DNA from: Nemophila menziesii
Lineage: Eukaryota; Streptophyta; Magnoliopsida; Boraginales; Hydrophyllaceae
Reading direction: 5' to 3'
DNA: 64,000 bases
Assembly (NCBI GenBank): GCA_029959085.1
Contig: JARWIR010000031.1
Span: forward strand, 2,232,001 to 2,296,000
This document shows, piece by piece, positions 37,140-47,997 of this stretch; position 1 is the stretch's first letter, and each line of letters starts with the position of its first letter. The notes beneath the pieces are model-generated. The model ran no database searches. It was not told the DNA's origin and saw only the letters and a program-made list of their open reading frames with translations. A program made the position numbers and the translations under genes.

Positions 37140-37810
37140 ACCTTTGTCGTCCCGACAAAGTAAAGTTAAAAACAAAGGGAAAAGGTGATTACGAAGAAAT
37201 AGACGCAAATAAATACACCCAAAGCATTACTAAAAATAAATCTCATATAGCAAACATTAGGAACTAATATACACATACACTAATCATGCAACAATCAAAC
37301 ATAAATAAATTCAATCATAAAATTAACTTCGCAATGCTAGAAGGTTACATTCGTACTTATCTCAATATGATGGCTATAGGTTGTTCATCGATCCTTACTC
37401 GCTTTGAACGCTCCACTTAGTATATAATCTATTAACTTACCATGCACCTAGGAATCACGAGGACTTTACGGTTTTAGCGTAGGCTTAGGGACGGTGTGGT
37501 ATGTATATTTGGTAAATTTGAAGTGAGCTTTTGGCTCTCTCCTCACTTACCATCAACAAATGTCCACGAGCTTGAGTTTACACTCATATAACGTTCTCAC
37601 TCAAACCCTTTGATGCGCTAATTAGCATCCCCAAGTTAACCCAATCTATACTAAGATGATTTCAGAAACTTCCACTTTGCCGGGTATGTTTGTTCTTTCT
37701 TTTTTTTTTCTTGAAAATTGAAGACAGTAGAAACCGGGTTCCCGGATTCTACTGACTTGAGAATCTTATTTCACTTTTTATTTTAAATTTTTTTATTACT
37801 TTTTTTTCGA

Positions 37811-38397
37811 TCCCGGCAAAGGGTTACAATTAACAATATCATCTGAATTTTTCTTTTCGTGCCTCAATACAAGCACATATATCTCCCTCCCAATGTAATT
37901 TCCCAAAAGATGGTCCCACCACCCCAAACTCAAGCTCGAGACATGTCTCAGGATTGTGATTCAAGTGCGGGTCATTTTGGAAATGCCTAATAAACTAAGG
38001 AGATATGGGCTTATAACATGGCGACAAAAGAAAAGGCTTAAGGCTCAAAATCTGGCTAAGACGGATAAAATTATTATAAGGGATAGCAAGCTAAAAGGCT
38101 TTTCAATCCCGGCAAAGGGTTACAATCAACAATATCATCTGAATTTTTCTTTTCGTGCCTCAATACAAGCACATATATCTCCCTCCCAATGTAATTTCCC
38201 AAAAGATGGTCCCACCACCCCAAACTCTATCTCGAGACATGTCTCAGGATTGTGATTCAAGTGCGGGTCATTTTGTAAATGCCTAATAAACTAAGGGGAT
38301 ATGGGCTTATAACATGGCGACAAAAGAAAAGGCTTAAGGCTCAAAATTGGGCTAAGACGGATAAAATTATTATAAGGGATATCAAGCTAAGAGGCTT
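37811..38397 (-). repeat. 296-bp direct tandem duplication in the 3' untranslated region
   Basis: 37811-38106 and 38107-38397 are nearly identical; both start TCCCGGCAAAGGGTTACAAT and end with CAAGCTAA-A/G-AGGCTT. Each copy carries one ACCCCAAACTC purine-tract motif. The only difference of note is AAGCTCGAG versus TATCTCGAG and a few single bases. A recent duplication inside the element. Confidence 0.92.
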
Positions 38398-38859
38398 CAA
38401 ATGGCTATCAAAGAACTAAACCTATCATTTTCCTATTTACATGGTTCGTCTCTAGTTCATATCTAAGTGGGTTCTCTACTAATTTAGATCTCACGTTCTA
38501 CACACCAAACATTTTTCTTAAGTACGAACTTACTTCTTTTGCATTGTTTGTTAATTCTTCCTATCCAATATCTATGATTGCATGCAATTAAAGCGTGTTT
38601 TATACTAATTCCTAAAGTCCACTATTTACTATCATTGACTTATCAAAAGTATGCTTAATGGGGACATTTAAAAGCTTCTACAGTCAAACGCAACTCCTAA
38701 TTAATTTTATTGAAAGCGATAAAACACATAACACATAAAACTGGGATGAGGCAACGAACCCCACCCCAAACTCAAAAATGAGTCGTGTCCCCACGACTCA
38801 AAAAAGACTCAACGCAATAAAATAAAATACATTAAATGAGAAAGGAAAGAAAACGTATC

Positions 38860-40170
38860 TTAACCAGCGCGTGGCTGGTCATTGGTGTTGCGTCCATGAA
38901 CTCTATCCTGCGTAAGTAAACCATAGGTGGCGTGTTGCATAGTGCTCACCCCCATTATCACGTTCCGGAGGAGTTCCAACTCTTTTGTAACGTTTCCTAA
39001 GGTAGCAATCATCTTTTCTTGATTCTCTTTCAATACTCGAATCTCTTCCTCTAACCCATTATCAGTATGTATCTTCTTATTTGGTGGAGGAGCTCTAGGG
39101 TTCTTAATTGGATGGGTTGCTTCATTGTGGGCGTTGTCAATGGAATTCAATGTCATTGCGTCTCCCTCTTCGGACGCGTCAATCTCTTTGTTCCTTTGCG
39201 GTATTTTTGCGTCTAGACACAAGGTAGTGATAGTACAAGGAAACTTGAGGTTTTGTTGAGTAGTAGGGATTTTCTCAAACTCCATTATTGTCTCGTAAAT
39301 TACACGCGCAACATCCATCTCTCGATTTTCAACAATGTTCTTAATAAAAATAACATGCCCCTTCTTCAACTAGGAAGTGTGATTAATACCAAAGAATGTA
39401 GGTACTACGAATCTAGACCATACCTTAGCACAAGGTACCAAACAACTACTATAAACCTGCCCACCATATCGCTCACCAATCGGAATAGGGGGTTTCCCAC
39501 GAATCAAAACTATGTCCCAAAGAGATTCCCACTCAAAAGAAGGGTCATTTAGTGTTTCGAAATACGGACAATGACCAGTAAATTCGGGGAGTTTCAAGGC
39601 TTTGCAAATAAGTTCAACTAATAGGGGTAATACCTTTTTACGGACGATAATTGCTTGTTTATTTGAAAAGGCTACTCCTTCATAGAAATCACGGACCAAG
39701 GTCGGGATAAATGTAAGCTTCCTCTGTCTCAATTCAGTCCAACTAAATTTATCACAAGTAGTTGCATAACTCTTAAATTCGCTAGTCATAATACCAGAAG
39801 GGAATGTTTTCTCAATACCAAACTTCAAGAACTTAATTCGATCACGAACCTGTTCATCCCAAGGTGTGAATGCCCTCTTTGGTTTGTGAGCAATAGCTTT
39901 TCTTCTCGGAGCTCGCGGTTTTGGAACAAGTTCTCTTGGAATTTCCTCTTCAATCTCTTCCTCTTCTTCTTCATCAACCAAAGTAGGCTTAGCAGGAGTG
40001 GCCTTACTTGGGTTTTCTTTTCTCTTCATAGCAGTCTTAAACTCTTCAATCTTTCATGTAGGACCCGAATCTGGAATCTCAATAGCCTTCTCTTGTGTAG
40101 TACCAGGATTGCTACTTGTTCTTGGGTTGTTTCTGCTTGTGTAACTGAAAGAATCTATCCTGTTAGTCAT
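38860..40170 (-). pseudogene. Env-like / Athila ORF downstream of pol, two in-frame stops
   Basis: An ORF of about 436 codons in the position of the Athila env-like gene. It starts at ATG 40170 (MTNRIDSFSY), just after a GAGTTTGGGGTGG block. The N-terminal part is charged with a Glu-rich run (residues EEEEEEIEEEI). The middle (WTELRQRKLTFIP... to RFVVPTFFGINHTS) resembles the globular Athila ORF domain. The C-terminal 80 residues (EEEIRVLKENQEKM) look like a coiled coil. The frame is interrupted by TGA near 40052 and TAG at 39369-39371, each in an otherwise continuous frame. I see no signal peptide or clear transmembrane segment. The true role of this ORF class is unsettled. Confidence 0.7.
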
Positions 40171-40552
40171 GGCTTTCCACCCCAAACTCAAAACTTCAAA
40201 GAGTTGAAAACTAGGGAAAAGTTACAATCTTTGATGTTTTGAGAGAAGATTAAAGTGAAATAGTATAAGTTATGAGATGGGTAAGGATCAATTTGAAGGA
40301 TTGGAAAGGTTTAGTGGTTCAATTTAAGGGTTGGGTGAAGAAGGAATTGAGGAAAAAGTAGGAATTTGGTGAAGTTTTGGAGAGATATTGGGTTGATTAT
40401 GTGTTTTTAGGAAGAAAGAGAGAAAGAATTGGTGAATAAAGCTTGTTTTGATGATGATTTTTGGAGTTGGGTAAAGCTGAAATCGGATGTGGAGGCTAAC
40501 TTGAGAAAGAAGCTAAATAAATAGGTTAAAAGAACTCAAAACCGACATATAC

Positions 40553-41000
40553 AGTGGCGAAACCGGGTTCCCGGTTTCGTGAAAACCGGGTTCCCAGTTT
40601 TCGACGCTAAGTCGGCATGAAAAATTCTAAATTCGGATTTTTTTTACCTTGGACGCAGCTGATCTGCGTCTCGCGCCACGCAGTGGTCAGAGAGTTTGGA
40701 ACTAGCAGCTCTCAAAACCGGGTTCCCAGTTTGCGTCTGGTGCTGTAGCGTGGGATGGCTTGGACGCAACCCCTTGCGTCTCGAGCCACGCAGGGGTCAG
40801 AAACTTCGATCTCTTCAGCGTCCAAAACCTGGTACCCGGTTGGTGCAAAACCAGGGTCCCGGATTTCGTCGATGCGCGAATCCAGATGCAGCCAGCCTGC
40901 GTCTCGCGCCACGCAAGGGTCAGAAGATTGGGTCTTCACAGCTCATGAAACCGGGTTCCCGGTTTGTGCAAAACCGGGTTCCCGGTTTTCCCTGACTTCC
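40553..41000 (-). repeat. GC-rich array: CCGGGTTCCCGG palindromes alternating with a GCGTCTCGCGCC block
   Basis: Seven copies of the near-palindrome AAACCGGGTTCCCGGTTT start at about 40558, 40581, 40713, 40823, 40846, 40947 and 40969. Between them are three copies of a block containing TGCGTCTCGCGCCACGCA and GGGTCAGA, at 40653, 40762 and 40885 (109 and 123 bp apart). A single further palindrome is at 37730-37750. It sits between the integrase stop and the env-like ATG. The open frames across it (for example SDPCVARDA twice on the minus strand) are repeat artefacts rather than genes. Confidence 0.85.
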
Positions 41001-41225
41001 TTCTCTGGATTTTTTTTACTTCTAACACTTTTACCCCAAACTCGTGACCTTTTGTACTCCTGATCCTCAAATCATCAAAAACAACTACCCTTTCTCATTT
41101 CTTAAAAATTAACAGTAATCAACGAAAATTGCTAATATACACTATGAATTAATGAAAATACGAAGCTAATTTACAATGAATTGGCTTTTGGTTAATGTCG
41201 TTAAGCTCGACGGTTACCTCATATT

Positions 41226-44200
41226 CTAAGGTGCTTCGAGGAGGTACATAACCTCTCCGGGATGTGGGTCTACCGCGCGATTAATATCTTCGCCTCCGTG
41301 ATAAATCTTCAATCGATGACCTTTTACCATGAAGGTACGGTTCTCGATCGGATTATCAATCTCAATAGCTCCATGAGGCGTGACTTTTGTTACGATATAA
41401 GGACCCGACCATTTAGACCTCAACTTACCCGGATAATTGCTGAACTTCGAGTTATATTTAAGGACCTTTTGTCCAACTTCAAATTTCTTCACTCTGATCT
41501 GATTGTCATGCCATCTCTTCGTGTTTTCTTTGTACAATTTAGCATTCTCATAAGCATGTAATCGGAACTCATCAAGTTCATTTAATTTCATCATTCTATT
41601 CTCAACGGCTAAGGAAGGATCTAAATTCAATTCTGTTATGGCCCAATATGCACCCAATTCAAGTTCAAGAGGTAAATGACAAGCCTTACCATACACCATT
41701 CGATACGGAGATGCACCAATAGGAGTTTTGAAAGAAGTACGATAAGCCCATAGTGCATCATCTAATTTTAAAGACCAATCTTTTCTAGTAGGACCAACAG
41801 TCTTCTCAAGGATAGATTTTACCCCTCGATTTGATACTTCAGCTTGACCATTGGCTTGTGGATGATAAGCAGTGGAAACGCGATGTCTAATCCCATGTTT
41901 CTCTAGAACAGTCTTCAAATATTTGTTCACAAAATGTGTACCTCCATCACTTATAATTACTCGAGGTGTGCCATGTCTAGTGAAAATATGAGATTTCAAA
42001 AACTTGATTACCACTCGCGAATCATTCGTAGGTAGAGCTACAGCCTCTATCCATTTCGATACGTGATCAACAGCTAGCAAGATATATAAATTTCCATTTG
42101 ATGGTACAAAAGGTCCCATAAAATCGATACCCCACACATCAAATATCTCTACCTCAAGAATGTTATTACGCGGCATTTCATTCCTCTTGGATATATTCCC
42201 GGTAAATTGACATCTATTACACTTCTTTACATATTCATGACAATCTTTATGTAACGTAGGCCAATAAAAACCAGATTGAAGTACCTTAGCAGTTGTGCGA
42301 TCACCTTTGAAATGTCCTCCATAGGGTGAATCGTGACAACCTACAATAACCCCATAAATCTCATTCTCAGGTATACACCTTCTCACCATTTGATCACCAC
42401 ACACTTTGTAGAGGAAAGGGTCATCCCAAAAGAACTGTCTAACACGTGTACTTAACCTCATCTTGTCTTGGGAAGTAGCTCCTTCAGGAAAATAACCACT
42501 TAATACAAGATTTGCAATATCAGCATACCATGGTGATCCACTAAAGATAGCAAATAGACTCGCATCTGGGAATTCTTCTCGAACTAACTCTGGACTAGTG
42601 TTTGATTTAGAACCTTCAAGACAAGACAAATGATCTGCAACCTGATTTTCACAACCCTTTCGATCTCGAATCTCTAAGTCAGACTCTTGAAGCAATAAAA
42701 CCCATCTGATTAACCTCGGCTTAGCATCTTTCTTCTCCATAAGGTACTTTATAGCGGAGTGGTCGGTGAATACAACAATTTTCGCCCCCAGAAGATAGGA
42801 ACGACACTTGTCAAAAGCATACACTACCGCTAAAAGTTCCTTCTCAGTCACTGTATAATTAACTTGAGCACTAGTGAATGTCTTACTCGCATAATAGATA
42901 GAGTGAAATACCATGTCCTTCCTTTGACCCAACATGGAACCCATAGCAAAACCACTTGTATCACACATAACTTCAAAAGGAATTTTCCAATCAGGAGGTA
43001 ATACAATTGGTGCAGTAATCAGCTTCTCCTTCAACTCTTGAAATTCCTTCATGCAAGCTTCATCGAAAAGGAATTTGGTGTCCTTCTCGAGTAAGTTACA
43101 CAAAGGCTTTGAAATCTTTGAATAATCCTTAATAAAATGGTGATAGAATCCAGCATGGCCTAAAAAACTTCTTACCCCTTTTATAGAAATGGGAGGGGGA
43201 AGAGTTTTTATTACCTCAATCTTTGCGTGATCAACTTCTAACCCTGCACTTGAAACTTTGTGACCCAAAACTATTCCTTCTCGAACCATAAAATGACACT
43301 TTTCCCAATTCAACACCAAATCTGTTTCCTTGCATCTTATTAACACCTTTTCTGAATTCTGTAAACATTCTTCAAAATCATCACCGAATACAAAAAAGTC
43401 ATCCATAAATACCTCGAGGAAATTATCTATCATATCCAAAAAAATTGCCATCATACATCTCTAGAAGGTAGCGGGTGCGTTACATAACCCAAAAGGCATC
43501 CTTCGATAGGCAAAGGTACCAAAAGGGCATGTAAATGTGGTTTTGTGTTGATCAGCTGGATCTACGTAAATTTGATTATACCCCGAATAACCATCCAAGA
43601 AACAGTAATACTCCCTACCAACCAATTTATCTAACATCTGATCAATGAAGGGAAGAGGGAAATGGTCATTTCTGGTCGCGTTGTTCAACTTGCGGTAATC
43701 CATACAAACCCTCCAACCAACAACTGTTCTCGTGGAGATGGCTTCATTCTGATAATTGAGGATGGTAGTTATTCCTCCTTTCTTCGGTACGCACTGAACT
43801 GGACTAACCCACTCACTATTAGTTATGGGAAAGATGATTCCCGCGTCTAGTAGCTTAATCACTTCTTTCTTCACTACTTCCTTCATTGCTGGCATTAATC
43901 TCCTTTGACCTTCAACTGAACGTGCACTATCATCTTCAAGAATAATTTTATGTTGACAATAAGATGGACTAATGCCTTTGATATCAGCAATGGCCCAACC
44001 TATCGTTTCTTTTTTCGCCCTTAGTACACGTAGCAGTTTATCTTCTTGAAAACCTGTTAAATTTGCTGAAACAATAACATGTAAAGTATTATTAGTACCC
44101 AAATATGCATAACTCAAGTGAGTTGGCAATGGTTTTTCTTCTAACTTCGGAGGAGATTCAATGGATGGTTTATTTTTAATGACCATCTCTCCCGGTTCTC

Positions 44201-44486
44201 TCACAGGTTCATAGGCAGGACGCCTATATTTTGGGTTTCCAGAATTGAGAGCCGCCACTGTTTCAGCGAGCTCTTCCATCATCTCAGGTAAGTCTAATGT
44301 CAAAGCGGCCTGCAAGATATCATCATAATTAAAACAATCAAATAACTCTTGCGTGGCATGTTCAGCTACATCCATTCGAAAGCAATCTCCTGGAACATCT
44401 GGAAATTTCATAGCTCTAAACACATTAAACTTCACCTCCTCGTCTTGGATTCTCATGGTTAATTCTCCGTTCTCTACATCAATCAA
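41226..44486 (-). pseudogene. pol: Athila pol: reverse transcriptase, RNase H, integrase (one stop codon)
   Basis: Two abutting open frames in the same phase, 43461-44486 (341 aa) and 41226-43454 (742 aa), are separated only by a TAG at 43458-43460 inside the RT domain. The RT half carries GWRVCMDYRKLN, FLDGYSGYNQI and MPFGLCNAPATF. The second part carries the RT active site FMDD (D18, D19), then RNase H D165, E204, D231 and D274. The integrase zinc domain is H374, H381, C412, C415. The catalytic triad D444, D503, E539 has D-x35-E spacing. A GPY motif (G684) lies near the C-terminus. No chromodomain is seen, as expected for Athila. All catalytic residues are kept. It normally copies and inserts the element. 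Confidence 0.93.
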
Positions 44487-44500
44487 GGTACGCCCTGTGG

Positions 44501-45260
44501 CTAGGAATGGTGTCCCAAAATAATGGAGACATTACTATCCGTGTCGTATTCAAGAATAACAAAATCAACGGGAAAAACTAAAGTACCAGCCTTAATGAGG
44601 ACATCTTCGATTCGTCCCTCCGGATGAACGAGTGATCTATTGGCCATTTGCAAGACCATAGAAGTAGGTCTCAAATCTCCTATTTTCAACTTATCAAAGA
44701 TCGATTTGGGCATAAGATTAATACTTGCACCCAAAACGTATAATGCTTTACCTTGCCACTCCTTACCAATCGATATCGGAATTGTGAAACTCCCAGGGTC
44801 AAGCAACTTAGGTGGCAACTTACTTTGGCAGATAGCGCTGCACTCTTTGGGTAAACCAATCATCTCATTATCACAATATGGCCTTTTGTTGGTTAGGGCT
44901 CTCTTCAAAAACTTCACGTATTTCGGTATATCTTTAATCGCTTCAAGTAACAGAATATTTATGTTGAGACCCCTTACCCTATTGATGAATCTCTGATAAT
45001 CGGCCATATCTCCTTTTTTATGAACTCTCGAAGGAAAAGGTGGAGGAGGACGGTTCTCCACAATATCTTTCTTTTTCTGAACTTCTGAAATTTTCTCTAC
45101 CTCTACTACTTCAGGCTCACTTTCTTTTTCTACCTCCTCCACTACTGATTTTTCTTTATTTATCGCTTCTTTTTCTTTCATGACTGGAAATGGGGGAGGA
45201 GGAAGTTTCTTACCACTTCTCAACGCTATGGCATTACAATCTTCGATTTGTTTTGGGACC
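44501..45260 (-). pseudogene. Athila aspartic protease with lost catalytic Asp and frameshift to pol
   Basis: The minus-strand ORF contains a Lys/Glu/Pro linker (GKKLPPPPFPVM, PPPPFPSRVHK), then the protease. The catalytic segment reads ALYVLGASINLMPKSIF; the family motif is DLGAS, so the catalytic Asp is Val here. The flap-side region MVLQMANRSLVHPEGRIEDVL and the downstream IILG are present. After IILG a one-base deletion shifts the frame relative to the RT ORF that follows at 44486 (LIDVENGELTM). The element's own protease would therefore be inactive even without the shift. Confidence 0.85.
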
Positions 45261-45280
45261 TCTGTATCGCTAGGAAGTCT

Positions 45281-46852
45281 TCATTGTGGACGCTGATTTA
45301 ATTGCTTTGACATTTGTGCAATTCGATCTTCTAACATTTTTATGTGTGCTTCAGAAGCTTGTTGTCTTTGGGCTGATTGTGTGTGAAGGGCAATCAAGCT
45401 TTCTACGGTTTTCTGAAGGTTATTCGCACCTTCTTGTGGTTGAGCAGGTAAGGCTTTTTGGTTCATGGTGTCGTTATAATGTTCTTGAGGATGTTGTGTC
45501 TGGACATAGTTTCCTTAATTCTGTCCCCCTTGATAATTATTCTGAGGTCTTGGATTAAAGTTGTTACCTTGGGGACGCGGCTGATATGCGTATGTAGGAT
45601 TGGCTGCCCCATTATGATTTGAATATTGAAACCCAGGATGGTTTCTGTCTGGCTAATATCCATTACCACTCGAATTAAAGTTTCCTCTATTGGAGACAAA
45701 CATCACAAACTCTTGATTATTCTGACAATTCTCCCAAAAGTGATCATTCACACCACAATACTCACATCCATAAACCTCTTGTGTAGCATTTACCTCAACT
45801 CTTTTATTCGAAAAACCTTCTTTCACGGCTAATGTAAGTTGTCTCAATTGTTGTTCTAATGTGGTTTGTATCTTGTTCTCTAAGGAGTTGAACTTCTCTT
45901 CAATGTTGACATTATCAACTCCCCATTAACTGGTGTTCTTACGGTATTCCACCCTACTTCATTATCGACTGTTCTATCTAAAATAATTCTTGCGTAAGCA
46001 GGTTGAACTCGTAAAAACGCACCACCACATAACAAATCTAAATCTTTTCGTGAACTCCCCTCAAGACCGTTATAGAAAATTTTCAATTGTTGTTGTTCTG
46101 ACAGGTCATGATTGGGGACTCTGCGTAAACACTTCTGAAATCTCGACCAACTCCTACCCAACGCTTCATCATATTCTTGTCGGAAATGTGTTAACTCGAG
46201 TTGAGCATCTAACCTCATGTTGGACGGATAATATCTATCAAAAACGCAGCCTGCAACTGTTCCCAATTCGTAATCTTTCCTGGTTCTTGCGAATCATGCC
46301 AATCACTCGCTCCATCTATTAAGAAAAATATGAATGTAGCAAAATACATTTGCTCCCTTGTTACCCCTTGCGTAATGTATGAATCGCAGATTTGCATAAA
46401 TTTTTGCACTACGCGAAGCGGATCTTCTCCGGGCTTGCCACGAAAATTTCCGAAATTCTGAAACTGAGCTAGCATACCCGAATCTGGACGGAATCTCGGA
46501 ACATTGATATTAGCTAGGCTAATCCCAAGAGGAGGGGCAAGGAATGGTTCTTGTGCTGGACCGGTAAGAAACCATGGGTCGGCTATTTGAACTGAACTGG
46601 AGGATTAGGAATAACAGGTGGAACTTGAAGATTAGGAATGCCTGGGGGCATTAGTGGCTGAACATTTGCGTATAGCTGAACTCCTGGGTTCTCTTGGTTA
46701 TGAAGGTTAATATTATCCATTCTGTTCGCTAGTTCTTCTACTTCTTGAGCTTCTTGTTCTTTCCTTCTCTTGTTAGCAAGTCTGACTAATGATTCCGGAT
46801 TATCAAGGATCGGAGGTAATGTCTCAAGATCCTTAAAAAGTCTCCTTCGCAT
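45281..46852 (-). pseudogene. gag: Athila gag of central element, frameshifted
   Basis: Pieces in order on the minus strand: N-terminus MRRRLFKDLETLPPILDNPE (to 46583), capsid MLAQFQNFGNFRGKPGEDP (46215-46475), capsid second part (45880-46266, in a shifted frame), and nucleocapsid (45653-45847) with an intact zinc knuckle C-x2-C-x4-H-x4-C (CEYCGVNDHFWENC). Last comes a heptad-like C-terminal segment (45281-45466, ESLIALHTQSAQ...KMLEDRIAQM) leading to the protease. At least three frame interruptions occur. The 5' end lies about 110 bp from the primer site. Confidence 0.85.
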
Positions 46853-46962
46853 ACACCAAACCTAAAAACCTGAAAAAGATGAACAAACAAAGCGTTAAAC
46901 TGAAAAAAAAAATAAAAATGCAACTAACACTAAAGGATAAACACCGGGGTCACACGCTACCT

Positions 46963-46980
46963 TCCTTGGCAGCGGTGCCA
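46963..46980 (-). other. Primer-binding site, decayed tRNA-Asp type
   Basis: The + strand reads TCCTTGGCAGCGGTGCCA. Relative to the intact family A site it differs at three positions, all C to T. It is located 6 bp from the LTR. Confidence 0.75.
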
Positions 46981-46986
46981 AAAACT

Positions 46987-47997
46987 TGGTGGTCCTTATG
47001 TGTTCTAAAATAATGCAATAAGTAAAGAGAACCACAACCGCAAGTGTACGGGTGTCCCAAGTAATAATAGTGATAAACAGATTCGTTCTCAGGGATGGAT
47101 TGGTTGACTCTAATGCTTATCAAGTAGTGTTTAATTGCACGGAAAAGCAGATAAATGATTATAAGATTGTTTGGTAGTTTTTCTAATAACTAAGATAATA
47201 ATTAAAAAGACTGAATTAATGCAAATATAAAGCTAGACGCAAGTAAAAATAGTTGGACGCAAGATATGAGAAAGTAGTACTCGAGTAACGCTAGGATTTC
47301 ACCTAAATCAAATCATTCCATGTATTGTTTTAAGGGACAAATTCGGTAATTACTATTGGTCGGGATTCAATTATCTCCTTACCCCCGTCAGGGTGGACTA
47401 AGGAGCTCTTCTCAGGTGATACAAACCCCGTCAGGGTGAATATAGTCCACCTTCGAATGGTTCAAGTCTAATTACCCAATTGGCCGTAAGATTAATCAAG
47501 CCTGTCGAGGTCAAATAATTTATATCCTACTTTCGTTAATTAATTCCGTACCTAGACCCCCCGTCAAGGTGATCCAATCGCCACTAATTGGAATAGCCTA
47601 AGTACTAAATCCTAATACTGATTAATTACTTCAATAAAAGTTAATAATTGTAAATTAAGTAAAAATAGTGAATACCCAATTTGAATTAAATTAAAATAAT
47701 TCCAAATTCAATAACATAGAATGAAATAAATCATGGTTCATTCCATTACGCGTTTTCAAGTACTGAATGAAATTAGCTCATAATTAGAAAAACTATGAAA
47801 ATAAATAAAAAAAATTCATAATTGTTTTACAGAAAGGAAAATAAGAAACCTAATTAGGAAGATGATTCGGCTGCAAGGTGGAGATATAGACAGTCTCCAG
47901 CTTCAAGCTTCTTCTTTTCCTTGCTTCTACTTCTTTTCTTCTTGTCTGACTTTGGTAAATAATGAATTGTGTGAAAATAGAAGTCAAAAACCCTATT
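46987..47997 (-). repeat. Partial 5' LTR (R-U5 side only) of the central element
   Basis: Closely matches 35554-36564 of the 3' LTR, then breaks at the TATA box. The expected TATTTATA becomes TATTTTT, and the sequence folds back into the inverted LTR that follows. U3 and an intact TATA box are missing, so this end could not drive transcription in the normal way. Confidence 0.88.

Larger units (their letters stand above)
35554..47997 (-). mobile_element. Nearly complete family B Athila retrotransposon
   Basis: Order on the minus strand: partial 5' LTR (46987-47997), primer site, gag, aspartic protease, RT-RNase H-integrase, GC-rich spacer with palindrome array, env-like ORF, long 3' untranslated region with a 296-bp duplication, polypurine tract, 3' LTR (35554-37124). 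All protein domains needed for retrotransposition are present, but several are broken. The 5' LTR lacks U3, and no matching 5-bp duplication flanks the outer ends. It interrupts copy II of the duplicated segment. Confidence 0.9.

Noticed and set aside
40553..41000. CRISPR-like look of alternating repeats and spacers
   Set aside because: The intervening blocks are themselves repeated, the setting is a plant retrotransposon, and no cas genes exist.
40696..41063. Plus-strand ORFs of about 100 codons with repeated GSE/GFP-like words
   Set aside because: All overlap the palindrome array and repeat its period; no independent support for coding.
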